Origin: CADDYT01 sp035294125 | Lineage (GTDB): Bacteria > Chloroflexota > Ktedonobacteria > Ktedonobacterales > Ktedonobacteraceae | Length of the DNA: 64,000 bases | Direction of reading: 5' to 3' | Assembly (NCBI GenBank): GCA_035294125.1 | Contig: DATGLM010000038.1 | Span: 45,696-109,695, forward strand | Part shown: positions 16,515 through 25,617 of the stretch, in pieces | Position numbering within the stretch: position 1 is the first letter of the stretch | How the letters are laid out: each line of letters opens with the position of its first letter | Position numbers and translations under genes: made by a program | The notes under the pieces: model-generated | Told to the model about the DNA's origin: nothing | Database searches by the model: none | What the model saw: only the letters and a program-made list of their open reading frames with translations

Positions 16515-17762
16515 ATGAACGACATTGATTCTACACAGAAGCAGCAGACACGCTCTCGCTCATTGTGGCGCAATGTAGATTTCCTTCTAATATGGAGCGG
16601 GCAGACGGTATCTGTGCTTGGCACGAATATCTCCGCGCTGGCGCTGCCCTTGCTGGTGCTGGCCGTGACGCACTCGCCTACGCAGGCGGGCCTGCTCACG
16701 GCGGTGCGACAGTTTCCTTACTTGATTTTCAGCCTGCCCGCCGGGGCCTTGCTCGACCGCTGGAACCGCAAGCGGACGATGATTTACTGCGATCTGATCC
16801 GCTGGATTGCGCTGGGATCGGTGCCGCTGGCTTTCGTGACAGGGCACCTGGCACTCGTGCAGCTCTACATTGTGGCCTTTGTCGAAGGCACAGCCTATGT
16901 CTTCTTCAGCATCGGGCAGATCGCAGCCCTGCCACAGGTGGTGGCGAAGGAACACCTGCCGCAGGCATACGCGATGGACAACATTACGGAATACGCGGGG
17001 CAACTGCTTGGGCCGAGCCTGGGAGGGTTTATCATCGGCCTCGCGCCCGTGGTTGTCATCGGGGCGAACCTGGCCTACGCGCTGGATAGCCTCTCCTACC
17101 TGGCCTCGGTCATCACCCTGCGCTTCGTGAAGGTCCCGTTTCAGATGGAGCGCCGACAGGAGCGGCGCTCGCTGCGCAAGGAGATCGGCGAAGGGCTGCG
17201 TTTCGTCTGGAATCAGCCTTTGCTGCGTATCATGGCTATCCTGACCATGAACGGCAATTTCCTGCTGAGTCCCGTCACATTGGTGGTGATTGTGCTGGCG
17301 CAGAACACGCTGCATATCAGCGTGCAGGTACTGGGCATCATCCTGGCCGCTGGGGGGGTAGGAGGCGTACCTGGCGGCTTTGTCGCGGCGTGGATTCGCG
17401 AACATGTGCGCTTCGGGCTGGTCATTATCGCTTCGATCTTCGGCTGGACGCTGGCGCTGGTTGCCCTGACCTTTGCCTCCTCGCCCGTGCTGCTGATCGC
17501 GGGAGTGGGGCTGATCGGCTTCACCTGGCCCGTCTATGGTGTCACGCTGGTGTCGTACCGTCTCTCGGTCTCGCCCGATTACCTGCAAGGGCGTGTCAAT
17601 AGCGCCTTCCGTTTCCTCACCTACGGCGCGGAGCCGCTGGGCGCGGCCTTCTTCGGGCTGCTGCTGTCCTTGATCAGCCCTCGTATGGTACTGGGCGTGA
17701 TTGCCATCGGGTTAGCCTTGAACGGCATGGCTGCCTGTTTAACGAGGCTGCGCAGGACATAA
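16515..17762 (+). CDS. MFS transporter (MFS_3 / tetracycline-macrolide exporter-like)
   Basis: A 12-TM MFS protein of 415 residues from ATG 16515; GGAGG lies 12 bp upstream. An earlier in-frame start at 16464 would add 17 hydrophobic residues and has no ribosome binding site. 'FLLIWSGQTVSVLG' opens TM1, 'GALLDRWNRKRTM' lies in the TM2-3 loop, and the central loop is rich in Arg (about 195-215). It belongs to the same MFS_3 subgroup as the gene at 1445-2770 but is not a close copy. Drug or metabolite efflux is likely; the substrate is unknown. A strong terminator follows 3 bp after the stop. Confidence 0.87.
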   Translation: MNDIDSTQKQQTRSRSLWRNVDFLLIWSGQTVSVLGTNISALALPLLVLAVTHSPTQAGLLTAVRQFPYLIFSLPAGALLDRWNRKRTMIYCDLIRWIALGSVPLAFVTGHLALVQLYIVAFVEGTAYVFFSIGQIAALPQVVAKEHLPQAYAMDNITEYAGQLLGPSLGGFIIGLAPVVVIGANLAYALDSLSYLASVITLRFVKVPFQMERRQERRSLRKEIGEGLRFVWNQPLLRIMAILTMNGNFLLSPVTLVVIVLAQNTLHISVQVLGIILAAGGVGGVPGGFVAAWIREHVRFGLVIIASIFGWTLALVALTFASSPVLLIAGVGLIGFTWPVYGVTLVSYRLSVSPDYLQGRVNSAFRFLTYGAEPLGAAFFGLLLSLISPRMVLGVIAIGLALNGMAACLTRLRRT

Positions 17763-17764
17763 AA

Positions 17765-17803
17765 ATAGCTGTGGGGCCACGATTCTCGTGGCCCCACAGC
17801 TAT
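17765..17803 (+). terminator. Hairpin terminator between convergent genes
   Basis: 18-bp perfect arms (ATAGCTGTGGGGCCACGA) with a 3-nt TTC loop, 3 bp after the MFS stop and 26 bp from the converging R3H-ATPase gene. An AAAAAT tract precedes the stem. The T-tract after it is weak, so it probably serves both directions. Confidence 0.75.
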
Positions 17804-17828
17804 GGTTGCGAAAGGGGAGTATTAGTTG

Positions 17829-19820
17829 CTAGTCGCGGGCACGGAAGAGCTTGACGCGACGGTTTGGCTCTTTGCCGCGGCTGCGCGAAATGAGATTATA
17901 GCGCGTCGCCATCTGGTGTTGCAGGCGGCGGATGTAGGCATTGGCCGGTGCCAGTTCTGCGGTGGTTAGACCTTTGTTGAGCACCTGGTGAATGACATCC
18001 TCCGTCTCCAGCAGAGCACGCATTGTCTGATCATCAAGGCCGGATCCGACACCGCCATTGCCGTTGGCGCTGCCCTCGTCCTCATCGTAAGAGTCCGTGG
18101 AAGGGATGTCGAAGATGTGGGCCAGGGCGTGCTGCATCTGGGCAATGGTATTGTTTTTCAGGATGATGATCGTCTTGTGCTCCTGCTCGGCCTGTTGCAG
18201 CCGCTCTGGCTGGCGATGGTAATAATTTTTCAGCGTTATGATAGCATCAGCATCGGCCTCACTGTTAGTGACAATGATTGGCACGCGCAGGTGACGGGCG
18301 GCTTCGGCCAGACGGTCGCGGCTCACGCCGAAGGGGTAGATACGCATCGTTTTCATGATGGATATCTGCTCCTGCCCCTCATCTTCCACTACGTTGTCCT
18401 CATTTGCGCGCCGTTTGAGGACGCGGTCGGCAGAGATCAGCGTCATGGGAGCGCGGTGCTCGACATCCGCGGGCGACGTTCCGGTCGGGGCCAGTGCGCT
18501 GAGCATGCTTTCCATGTTCATGCTGGCGATGCCTGATCCACCTCTGGGAGCACTCACACCCGAAGCCGCAGCAGCCGGGCGCGCCCCCATCTCAAAGGGC
18601 ATTACCTGCGCCTGGGCGCTGTGGCGACCTCGAAGACGGTCGGTGCTGGCGTTGCCGCCATTGCCACCGCCTCGATAGCCAGATTGGCTCTGTCCAACCT
18701 GACGAAACTGATTCCAGTCATTGCCCCCGAAGCGCTCGTAGCCATTGCCCGTGCGCGTCAGGCCACCGGTACCCCACATCGGGATCTCCATGCCGCCGAA
18801 AGAGATGCGGCGCACGCTGACGTGACCGCTCTCCTCGTCGCGGGTACGCTCCTCGGCCACAACCGGCTGGCCGCGCAGCATGTTGTCGACCGTCTCGGCC
18901 ACGTCGCGGTGGACGACCAGTTCTTCCCAGCTTTGCTGCTCAACCACAACATCGAATGTCGGCGGTGCCTTGCGCTCAAGAATACTCTTTTGCGTATGGC
19001 GGCGGCGCGCCTCTTCGTCGCCCAGTGTGACGGTCTGAATGCCACCCACCAGGTCGGAGAGCGTCGGGTTGACCAGTAAGTTGCTCAACGAATTACCATG
19101 AGCCGTCGCGACCAGTTGCACGCCGCGCTCGGCAATGGTGCGCGCGGCGGCAGCTTCCAGTTCCGTACCAATCTCGTCGATGACGATCACCTGCGGCATG
19201 TGGTTTTCGACCGCTTCGATCATCACCGCGTGTTGTTCCGCCGTGCGCGCCACCTGCATGCGGCGGGCGCGTCCGATACCAGGGTGAGGAATATCACCGT
19301 CACCCGCGATTTCATTGGAAGTATCAACCACTACCACCCGCTTATTGGACTCGTCCGCGAGGACACGGGCTATTTCACGCAACAGGGTGGTTTTACCCAC
19401 GCCCGGGCGACCAAGTATCAGGATTGATTGACCCTGCTCGACGATATCGCGGATCAGGGCAATGCTGCCCAGAACGGCACGACCGATACGGCAGGTGAGA
19501 CCCACAATTTTCCCCTTGCGGTTACGCATGGCGCTAATACGATGCAAGGTGCGCTCAATACCGGCGCGGTTATCATCACCGAACTCACCGATACGCTCGA
19601 CCACGTATTCGAGGTCCGCGTAGGTAATCGGCTGAGAACTCAGGATCACCTCCCCTTCTGGGAACCGGCCCTCGGCATAGCGTCCGAGGTCCATTACGAT
19701 CTCCAGCAGCTCACCCCGGTTCTCCAACCGGTTGACTGCATCGTGGATATCTGGCGGAAGAGCCGCCAGCAGAGCCTCCAGATCGTCAGTGATCACGTTT
19801 TGCATAGGCAGTTCTATCAC
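17829..19820 (-). CDS. SpoIIIAA/Ycf45-type AAA ATPase with C-terminal R3H domain
   Basis: A 663-residue single-stranded nucleic-acid-binding ATPase. An N-terminal helical domain (1-100) is followed by an AAA ATPase (about 100-310): Walker A G-R-P-G-V-G-K-T-T, Walker B 'VIVIDEIG', sensor region 'VATAHGNSL'. A long, Gly/Asn-rich, probably disordered linker (about 340-480) leads to a second region (490-560, 'IYPFGVSRDRL') and a C-terminal R3H domain (about 595-655, 'PANAYIRRLQHQMATRY'). The family is common in cyanobacteria, chloroplasts and Chloroflexota; its role is unknown. GTG 19820 overlaps the GNAT stop (GTGA), indicating coupling; ATG 19805 is the alternative start. Confidence 0.85.
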   Translation of the reverse strand: MIELPMQNVITDDLEALLAALPPDIHDAVNRLENRGELLEIVMDLGRYAEGRFPEGEVILSSQPITYADLEYVVERIGEFGDDNRAGIERTLHRISAMRNRKGKIVGLTCRIGRAVLGSIALIRDIVEQGQSILILGRPGVGKTTLLREIARVLADESNKRVVVVDTSNEIAGDGDIPHPGIGRARRMQVARTAEQHAVMIEAVENHMPQVIVIDEIGTELEAAAARTIAERGVQLVATAHGNSLSNLLVNPTLSDLVGGIQTVTLGDEEARRRHTQKSILERKAPPTFDVVVEQQSWEELVVHRDVAETVDNMLRGQPVVAEERTRDEESGHVSVRRISFGGMEIPMWGTGGLTRTGNGYERFGGNDWNQFRQVGQSQSGYRGGGNGGNASTDRLRGRHSAQAQVMPFEMGARPAAAASGVSAPRGGSGIASMNMESMLSALAPTGTSPADVEHRAPMTLISADRVLKRRANEDNVVEDEGQEQISIMKTMRIYPFGVSRDRLAEAARHLRVPIIVTNSEADADAIITLKNYYHRQPERLQQAEQEHKTIIILKNNTIAQMQHALAHIFDIPSTDSYDEDEGSANGNGGVGSGLDDQTMRALLETEDVIHQVLNKGLTTAELAPANAYIRRLQHQMATRYNLISRSRGKEPNRRVKLFRARD

Positions 19821-20929
19821 CTCATCGTCTGGCGCGAGTTGACCGTCCCCAGGCCTTTCACGCCGTAGGCCACTCGTTGTTCCAGTGAGGGGACTGTACG
19901 CTGTCGCATAGCCAGTAAGGCCATGTGGCGCACGAGCAAAGCCCGCGTCGCGGTCTGCTCAAATCCACTATTACGTAGAGCGGCGATTACAGAAGACTCG
20001 TACTCACGCACGTGGCACAAAATTGGCTGTGCCCTTTCCTGTTGCAAACGCTGAATGCCAAAATGCAAGAGCGGTTCGGCAAGTTCAGCATGTTCAGGAT
20101 GAACCATGAGAGAGAGCTGGTGCGGACCGGAACCGTGACTCCGGCACAGTCGCATCCACGCTCCTAAACGCACGCCGACATCACACACGTAGTTCTCGCT
20201 GTCCCGCCAGAACGGGAAACGGGTGCCACTCAGTGAGCCAACGTGTAATTTAGCAAATTCTTCACTGTTTTCCAGCAGTTCCGCCATCTGTACCTTGTGC
20301 GGGGTCACGGCTCGATAGAGCTGGTGCAGGCCCCACACGTGATGGCGACTCCAGCGCCGCAGTGAAGGTAAGTCGAGAGCCTCCTTCTCTAAGAGAGACG
20401 CACGAAGCCCACTATTCTGGGTTTCAGCATTGGCTCCATCGCTCTTACCTGCATCACAGACATTGCCGTCAGAATAGACGTAGGTCAATTCACGGGCATA
20501 ACGTTGGAAGCCTGTGCGCTGGAACATTTCCAGTTCGGGAATTTCATCCTCAACCTTTGCAAAAATACGCAGAATGCCATGCGTCGCTGCCATTTCAAGA
20601 ATGTATTCGAGCAGCGCGGACAGCACCTCGTCGCTGGAGATATTGCGATTGACCATCGAGGCCAGGTAAGTGATGTCCCACATGGTACGCGACGGGCGCT
20701 CTCGCGCCTGGGCAAAGCCAAGCAGATGCCAGTGGTCTTCACAGATCCAGGTGCGAGAGGCAGGATTCAGCGGGAAGATGTTCCTGAGGATAGGCGGCAA
20801 TGGGTGACGAATTTCCACCGGCTCCAGCCAGCACACAAAATTTGCCAGCTCGTGCTGTTTGTTGCGAGCACGTCTATCAAGTGAGTAGATGATTCCCGGT
20901 AAATCAACGTACAGTACCGGTCGTATCAT
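19817..20929 (-). CDS. Protein with two tandem GNAT-like acetyltransferase domains
   Basis: A 370-residue protein. The N-terminal half (about 1-155, 'HWHLLGFAQARERPS', 'MFQRTGFQRYARE') and the C-terminal half (about 190-345, 'VHPEHAELAEPLL', 'ALRNSGFEQTATRALLVRHM') each have the beta-helix pattern of GNAT folds. The classic acetyl-CoA loop (R/Q-x2-G-x-G/A) is not clear in either copy, so activity is uncertain. It lies 45 bp after pdxT and overlaps the R3H-ATPase start by 4 bp. The same order, vitamin B6 genes then GNAT then R3H ATPase, suggests a single transcript. Confidence 0.7.
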   Translation of the reverse strand: MIRPVLYVDLPGIIYSLDRRARNKQHELANFVCWLEPVEIRHPLPPILRNIFPLNPASRTWICEDHWHLLGFAQARERPSRTMWDITYLASMVNRNISSDEVLSALLEYILEMAATHGILRIFAKVEDEIPELEMFQRTGFQRYARELTYVYSDGNVCDAGKSDGANAETQNSGLRASLLEKEALDLPSLRRWSRHHVWGLHQLYRAVTPHKVQMAELLENSEEFAKLHVGSLSGTRFPFWRDSENYVCDVGVRLGAWMRLCRSHGSGPHQLSLMVHPEHAELAEPLLHFGIQRLQQERAQPILCHVREYESSVIAALRNSGFEQTATRALLVRHMALLAMRQRTVPSLEQRVAYGVKGLGTVNSRQTMR

Positions 20930-20949
20930 CCATTGCTCCCGCGTTAGAG

Positions 20950-20978
20950 GTAGCGGGCGCTTTGCGCTGCGCCCCTAC
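20950..20978. repeat. Small hairpin overlapping the pdxT 3' end
   Basis: GTAGCGGGCGC pairs with GCGCCCCTAC (one bulge) around a short centre, over the pdxT stop codon. The GTAGGGGCGC core is shared with the repeat at 12425-12515. It may modulate read-through from pdxT to the GNAT gene. Confidence 0.45.
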
Positions 20979-21580
20979 GTGACGCTCTGAACTATGCGGA
21001 GAAAGTAGTGATGAAAACGTGGGTCTCCCGATACCTCTGGATGAAACGCGGTACCGAGCCGGGTTCCTTCACGGACAGCAACGATAGAACCATCGTCGAG
21101 CGTCGCCAGCACCTCTACGCCCGGGCCAACCTCTTCTACGACTGGCCCGCGAATAAAGACCGCGTGGAACGGCGCTTCTCCCAGCACCGGCACCAGCAGA
21201 TCAGTCTCAAAACTTTCCCGCTGACTGCCAAACGCATTACGACGGGTGCGTATATCCATCGAGGCCAGCAATGGCTGACCCGCCAGCGCATTATCCGTCT
21301 CTTTAGATAACAAAATTAAGCCCGCACATGTTCCCCAGACAGGGGTTCCATTACGAATTGCCTGGCGCACCGGTTCATCCAGGCCATACAACACCATCAG
21401 TTTGCCGATGGTGGTACTTTCACCACCTGGTATTATTATACCATCTAATCCTTCAAGTTGCGTAGGTAATCGTACCGCGCGCCCCTCAACTCCAAGTTCC
21501 GCCAGCATTTTCAGGTGCGCTTCAAAATCACCCTGCAATGCTAATACGCCGATCTTTACCTTCGGGTTGTAACTTTCCAT
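20975..21580 (-). CDS. pdxT: Pyridoxal 5'-phosphate synthase glutaminase subunit
   Basis: PdxT, a class I glutamine amidotransferase of 201 residues. 'IGVLALQGDFEAHL' is the family opening; 'GLDGIIIPGGESTTIGKL' carries the oxyanion motif; the catalytic Cys lies in 'PVWGTCAGLILL'; the His-Glu pair is in 'GTAFHPEVSGD'. It supplies ammonia to PdxS for de novo synthesis of PLP from ribose 5-phosphate and glyceraldehyde 3-phosphate. Start ATG 21580 is chosen because GGTGG lies 8 bp upstream and the protein then begins near the usual family start. A GTG at 21592 overlapping the pdxS stop is the alternative. PLP is also the cofactor of SelA encoded at 59.7 kb. Confidence 0.96.
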   Translation of the reverse strand: MESYNPKVKIGVLALQGDFEAHLKMLAELGVEGRAVRLPTQLEGLDGIIIPGGESTTIGKLMVLYGLDEPVRQAIRNGTPVWGTCAGLILLSKETDNALAGQPLLASMDIRTRRNAFGSQRESFETDLLVPVLGEAPFHAVFIRGPVVEEVGPGVEVLATLDDGSIVAVREGTRLGTAFHPEVSGDPRFHHYFLRIVQSVT

Positions 21581-21585
21581 CGCTA

Positions 21586-22485
21586 TTACCACCCACGGAC
21601 GGCCATGCGATCTTCCTCACGCAGAGTATCCAGGTTAATACCTACCATCGGCTCGCCCAGGTTTTTCGATACCTCGGCCAGAATCTCCGGGTTCTCAAAG
21701 TGCGTGGTCGCCTGTACGATGGCTTTGGCGCGCTTCAAGGGATTGCCCGACTTGAAGATGCCGGAGCCAACAAAGATGCCTTCCGCGCCCAGTTTCATCA
21801 TCAGCGCCGCGTCCGCCGGAGTCGCCACGCCGCCCGCGCAGAAGTTCACCACGGGCAGCTTGCCGTTTTTCGCCACCTCATAGACCAGCCCATAGGGGAC
21901 GCGCATCTCCGTGGCCTTCGCCTGCAACTGGTTCTCATCGCCTACGTCATAGAGCGCGCGCAGTTCGCGCAGCCCGCTCATGACGGCGCGCATATGGCGC
22001 ACAGCCTCCACGATATTGCCCGTTCCGGCCTCGCCCTTCGTGCGCAGCATGGCCGCGCCCTCGTTAATGCGCCGCAGCGCCTCGCCCAGATCGCGTGCGC
22101 CGCACACAAACGGCACGCTGAACCGGTGCTTATCTACATGAAACTGCTCGTCGGCAGGGGTCAGCACTTCCGACTCATCGATGCAATCGACGCCAATGGC
22201 TTGCAGAATTTCGGCCTCGACAAAATGCCCGATACGGCACTTTGCCATGACAGGAATGGTGACTGCCTCCTTGATCTGGAGGATCAACTCCGGGTCGCTC
22301 ATTCGCGCCACACCCCCGTGGGCGCGAATATCCGCAGGGACGCGCTCCAGCGCCATCACGGCAGATGCTCCGGCCTCCTCCGCGATGCGCGCCTGCTCGG
22401 CATTGACCACATCACAGATCACCCCGCCTTTGAGCATTTCTGGAAAAGTTCGTTTTACGTGTTCGGTTCCTGTCTGTTTTTGCAC
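21586..22485 (-). CDS. pdxS: Pyridoxal 5'-phosphate synthase lyase subunit
   Basis: PdxS of 299 residues, close to the family's usual 290-300, a TIM barrel that assembles PLP from ribose 5-phosphate, glyceraldehyde 3-phosphate and PdxT-derived ammonia. 'GGVICDVVNAEQARIAEEAG' opens strand 1, and the catalytic Lys pair is visible in 'IPVMAKCRIGH' and 'GAAMLRTKGEAGTG'. The start is GTG 22485 behind AGGAGGCGAGGAAT. It is directly upstream of pdxT, as in most bacteria. Confidence 0.97.
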   Translation of the reverse strand: MQKQTGTEHVKRTFPEMLKGGVICDVVNAEQARIAEEAGASAVMALERVPADIRAHGGVARMSDPELILQIKEAVTIPVMAKCRIGHFVEAEILQAIGVDCIDESEVLTPADEQFHVDKHRFSVPFVCGARDLGEALRRINEGAAMLRTKGEAGTGNIVEAVRHMRAVMSGLRELRALYDVGDENQLQAKATEMRVPYGLVYEVAKNGKLPVVNFCAGGVATPADAALMMKLGAEGIFVGSGIFKSGNPLKRAKAIVQATTHFENPEILAEVSKNLGEPMVGINLDTLREEDRMAVRGW

Positions 22486-22899
22486 GATTCCTCGCCTCCT
22501 GGCATAGATGTAACGTTTGTACTATGCAGTATTTTACCACATTCTCTCCACCACCGCTACAGCCAATCGTAAATGGCCCACTATGCCAATTTAGTAACCG
22601 TAAGCGCCGATTGATCGGCAAGAGACGCAGGGCCGCTCTGCTGATCGAGTACAGCCTTCATCAATACAAGCGCGGCCTCCTCTGACGACCTCTGCGGCAA
22701 CTGCCAAAATGGATGTCAGCAAAGCCACAGGCATTTCTGGTATAGTCATACCCCGAAGATGTCACCCGGTAGACCATCAGAGTAAAGAATATCATTACCC
22801 ACCATACAAAACTCTTGACGAAATGCGTGAAAAGCACTACTCTAATTTATGGAAAAGCTAACGACTGTATCGATGAGATTAGAGGAGTACCCGTTTCAC
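22486..22899. other. Divergent intergenic region between pdxS and a membrane protein gene
   Basis: No gene is seen in about 410 bp. It must hold the pdxS promoter (a TAAAAT at about 22535 on the minus strand is the only hint) and contains the plus-strand promoter described separately. No MocR/PdxR-type operator was recognised. Confidence 0.4.
22815..22843 (+). promoter_or_regulatory. Sigma-70-type promoter of the membrane protein gene
   Basis: TTGACG (22815-22820), a 17-bp spacer and TACTCT (22838-22843). Transcription would begin near 22850, so the ATG at 22849 cannot be the start; this supports ATG 22900, which has AGAGGAG 12 bp upstream. Confidence 0.55.
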
Positions 22900-23415
22900 A
22901 TGGAACTTGAGGCCTTTGCTGTTTTCGTCATCCCTTTTGTCGTCGTCATCTACCTCATAGCCCTGCTATTTATCCAGCCGACACGCATAGCATTTCTGGC
23001 TTCCCTGCTCGGCGGACTTGCGTTGAGTGTGCTCAATGCCCTTGTCGACCTGCTGGCCTATTCTACCCATCTGTGGCAGTATACATTGAGCGGGCTGACC
23101 CTGCACCTGCCTTTACCATACTATATCGTGCAGTTCCTGGTCTATGGCTCGATTGACTATCTGCTGATCTGGCGCTTCTGGCGCGGGCGTTTCTCGTGGC
23201 TGGCACGCCTGCTGCTGTTCGGCACTCCCGTCGTCGCCTTTCTGCGCGACCTCAGCTCGGCCCTGGGCAGCGGGAGCGGCCTGCGCTGGAGCAGCCCCCT
23301 CGCAGCCCCGCTCGACCTCATCATGTGGCTATTGATCTTCTATGCCGGTTACTGGATCTTCCGGCAACTGGCACCTGCCCGCGCAGTAGCCTCGCCTGAG
23401 TCTCTGTCAGCGTAA
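22900..23415 (+). CDS. Polytopic membrane protein of unknown function
   Basis: 171 residues from ATG 22900, with four or five hydrophobic segments (about 5-25, 32-55, 75-95, 105-120, 138-155) and few charged residues between them. I recognise no family. Start choice rests on AGAGGAG and on the promoter at 22815-22843; a 17-residue-longer frame from 22849 is unlikely. It is followed after 18 bp by a thioesterase gene, so the pair is probably cotranscribed. Confidence 0.7.
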   Translation: MELEAFAVFVIPFVVVIYLIALLFIQPTRIAFLASLLGGLALSVLNALVDLLAYSTHLWQYTLSGLTLHLPLPYYIVQFLVYGSIDYLLIWRFWRGRFSWLARLLLFGTPVVAFLRDLSSALGSGSGLRWSSPLAAPLDLIMWLLIFYAGYWIFRQLAPARAVASPESLSA

Positions 23416-23433
23416 AAGGGAGGAAAGAAAAGC

Positions 23434-23901
23434 GTGCAAATATCCGGCGAAGAGCTTGTACAGCATCTCAACAGCACCCGTCAGGGGTCGATCTGGGAGG
23501 CGCTTGATATCACTGTTGTCACAGCCGCGCAGGACCTTGTGGTGGCGACCATGCCCGTTGGCCCCAACCAGCGCCAGCAGGTGGGCTACCTGCATGGTGG
23601 AGCCTCGCTCGTGCTAGCGGAATCCGTTGCCTCGCTTGGGGCTGCTCTCAACGCTGACCTGGAACGGCAGGCCACCTTTGGCCTGGAGATCAATGCCAAC
23701 CACCTGCGTCCCAAACGCGAGGGGCGCTTGATCGCTACCGGCACACCCATTCACAGGGGCCGCACCACACACGTCTGGGATATTCGCATCACCGATGAGA
23801 ACGACAGGCTCATCTGCGTCTCTCGCTGCACCGTCGCCATCGTCGACCGTCCGCCTGAAGCTTTCAATCCGTTGAGCAGCCGGGAGGATGCTGGCAAGTA
23901 G
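23434..23901 (+). CDS. Hotdog-fold thioesterase (PaaI / YdiI-like)
   Basis: A 155-residue 4HBT-type thioesterase. 'RQQVGYLHGGASLVLAESVASLGA' (about 47-70) holds the H-G-G motif and the catalytic Glu on the hotdog helix; 'LEINANHLRPKREGRLIATG' forms the following strands. Relatives hydrolyse aryl- or 1,4-dihydroxy-2-naphthoyl-CoA; the substrate is unknown here. GTG start at 23434 with AAAGGGAGGAAAG upstream. The methyltransferase gene follows by 33 bp. Confidence 0.88.
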   Translation: MQISGEELVQHLNSTRQGSIWEALDITVVTAAQDLVVATMPVGPNQRQQVGYLHGGASLVLAESVASLGAALNADLERQATFGLEINANHLRPKREGRLIATGTPIHRGRTTHVWDIRITDENDRLICVSRCTVAIVDRPPEAFNPLSSREDAGK

Positions 23902-23934
23902 GACAAACCGGCAGAAAGAGAAAGGATAGGCTGT

Positions 23935-24738
23935 ATGGCGCAGAGCAGTGAAATCTGGACCGGTGTGGCTTCCCTATACGATGAGACTCGTCCCAGCCCA
24001 CCACCGGTCCTGCCCACTATTCTCACGCAGTGGATTCATACACGGCGTCCCTCCCTGGTCGTCGACCTGGGCAGCGGTACGGGACTTTCAACTATGATCT
24101 GGGGCGGGCGAGCGCAACACGTGATTGGTATCGAACCCAACGCGGACATGCGTGCTCAAGCCATTCGTAAACTTGAGCATCATCCTTACGCCGCCAACAT
24201 CGAGTTTCGCGAGGGCGTTGCCAGCCACACCGGCCTGCCTGACAACAGTGTCGATATTGTCACCTGCTCTCAGTCTTTTCACTGGATGGAGCCGACCACG
24301 ACACTGGACGAGATCGGGCGTATCCTGCGACCCGGTGGCCTCTTCGCCGCCTACGACTACGACTGGCCACCCACCATTTGCTGGGAGCTTGAACTGGTGT
24401 ATAAAGAGGTTGATGAACGATTCGAGGCGCTTGAACAGGAACGCGGCATCGAGCAGAATCTGCCGAAATGGCCGAAGAGCGGGCACCTTGCCCGCATGCG
24501 CGAAAGCGGCCAGTTTCGCCTCAGACGCGAATTGCTCCTTCATCATGTCGAGCAGGGAAATGCCGAACGCTTTATCGGCATGCTCATGACCAGCACTTTC
24601 GGCCATCACTTCGAAATGCACACCATCACCGAACACGAGATCGACTTTGACCGCCTCAAACGCGCCGCACACCAGTACATCGGCTCCGAGCCAGTTCCCT
24701 GGTACCTTAGCTATAGAGTCAGGGTGGGCGTGAAGTAA
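23935..24738 (+). CDS. Class I SAM-dependent methyltransferase
   Basis: A 267-residue Methyltransf_11 protein. Motif I 'LVVDLGSGTGLSTM' (about 40-52), acidic end of strand 2 in 'VIGIEPNADM', motif IV-like 'VDIVTCSQSFHWME' (103-116) and 'ILRPGGLFAAYDY' (130-142). The Ser-Phe-His-Trp after strand 4 is typical of small-molecule methyltransferases such as the YafE/UbiE-like group. The substrate is unknown. AAAGGATAGG precedes the ATG. It converges with the HAD gene, whose stop is 3 bp away. Confidence 0.9.
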   Translation: MAQSSEIWTGVASLYDETRPSPPPVLPTILTQWIHTRRPSLVVDLGSGTGLSTMIWGGRAQHVIGIEPNADMRAQAIRKLEHHPYAANIEFREGVASHTGLPDNSVDIVTCSQSFHWMEPTTTLDEIGRILRPGGLFAAYDYDWPPTICWELELVYKEVDERFEALEQERGIEQNLPKWPKSGHLARMRESGQFRLRRELLLHHVEQGNAERFIGMLMTSTFGHHFEMHTITEHEIDFDRLKRAAHQYIGSEPVPWYLSYRVRVGVK

Positions 24739-24740
24739 CC

Positions 24741-25526
24741 TCACTTCTCCAGTTCCGCGACCACTGCTGCTATGTCCGGGTAGACGTAGTCGGGTTTGAA
24801 GGGTGTGGTTCGCAGGTCGGCGCGGGAGCTGCGACCGGAGAGGACGAGCAGGGTGCGCGTTCCGGCGGCGATGCCGCCTGCGATGTCGACATCCAGGCTG
24901 TCGCCGATCATGACGGTTTCCTCGGGCTGGCTGTGCAGGATGCGCATGGCTTCTTGCAGGAGCATCGGCTGTGGCTTGCCCACGACCTCTGGCGAGCGGT
25001 CGCTGCTGGCCTCGATGGCGGCGACCATGGCGCCGCAGCCGGGGATCAGGTCGCCCACGACAGGCAACAGGGGATCGCGATTGATGGCGATGAAGGCGGC
25101 ACCACCGCGTACGGCGCGTACTGCCCCTTTCAGCTTTTCGTAGTCGAACTGGCGGTCAAGCCCGACGAGCACCACGTCGGCACCCGGCGCATCCAGCGGC
25201 GCGACGTTCAGGCTATAGGCGTGCAGCAGGTTGAGCATGGGCTGCTCGCCGACAAGGTAGACGCTGGCACCAGGGAAGCGGCGGGCGATATTCTGCACCG
25301 CCGCCTCGCCCGCGCTAAGCATGTGCTGCGCGTCCGTAAAAATGCCCAGATTCTTCAGCTTATCCAGGATTTCTTCCTCTGAGGCAAAGGAGTTGTTAGT
25401 CAGGAAGAGGTATTTTTTGTGATGTTCGTCCAGCCAGTTGATGAAGGCTTTCGCGCCCGGCAGCAGGGTATTACCCCGGTAGATGACGCCATCCAGATCA
25501 ATTAAATAAGTAGTAAAGGGTAACAT
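24741..25526 (-). CDS. HAD-IIA phosphatase (NagD / 4-nitrophenylphosphatase family)
   Basis: 261 residues from ATG 25526, chosen for AAGGAG 4 bp upstream. Motif I 'YLIDLDGVIYRG' (Asp nucleophile about residue 8), motif II 'LFLTNNSFAS', cap domain about 80-180, motif III Lys in 'VVGKPQPML', motif IV 'VMIGDSLDVDIAGGIAAGT'. HAD-IIA enzymes dephosphorylate small metabolites, including glycolate phosphate and nucleotides; the substrate is not evident. The dnaA hairpin terminator lies just upstream. Confidence 0.92.
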   Translation of the reverse strand: MLPFTTYLIDLDGVIYRGNTLLPGAKAFINWLDEHHKKYLFLTNNSFASEEEILDKLKNLGIFTDAQHMLSAGEAAVQNIARRFPGASVYLVGEQPMLNLLHAYSLNVAPLDAPGADVVLVGLDRQFDYEKLKGAVRAVRGGAAFIAINRDPLLPVVGDLIPGCGAMVAAIEASSDRSPEVVGKPQPMLLQEAMRILHSQPEETVMIGDSLDVDIAGGIAAGTRTLLVLSGRSSRADLRTTPFKPDYVYPDIAAVVAELEK

Positions 25527-25548
25527 AAAGCTCCTTGATGAAGGCGGG

Positions 25549-25609
25549 CACACAAAAATCGCATTGCATGTGATGGAATACGCGCCACACACAATGCGAT
25601 TTTTGTGTG
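25549..25609 (-). terminator. Inverted repeat with 18-bp arms behind dnaA
   Basis: CACACAAAAATCGCATTG and its exact complement flank a 25-nt centre. Read on the minus strand it starts 9 bp after the dnaA stop and includes a T5 run in the second arm, so it may terminate the ridA-dnaA transcript before the HAD gene. Confidence 0.6.
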
Positions 25610-25617
25610 TCCATAGT

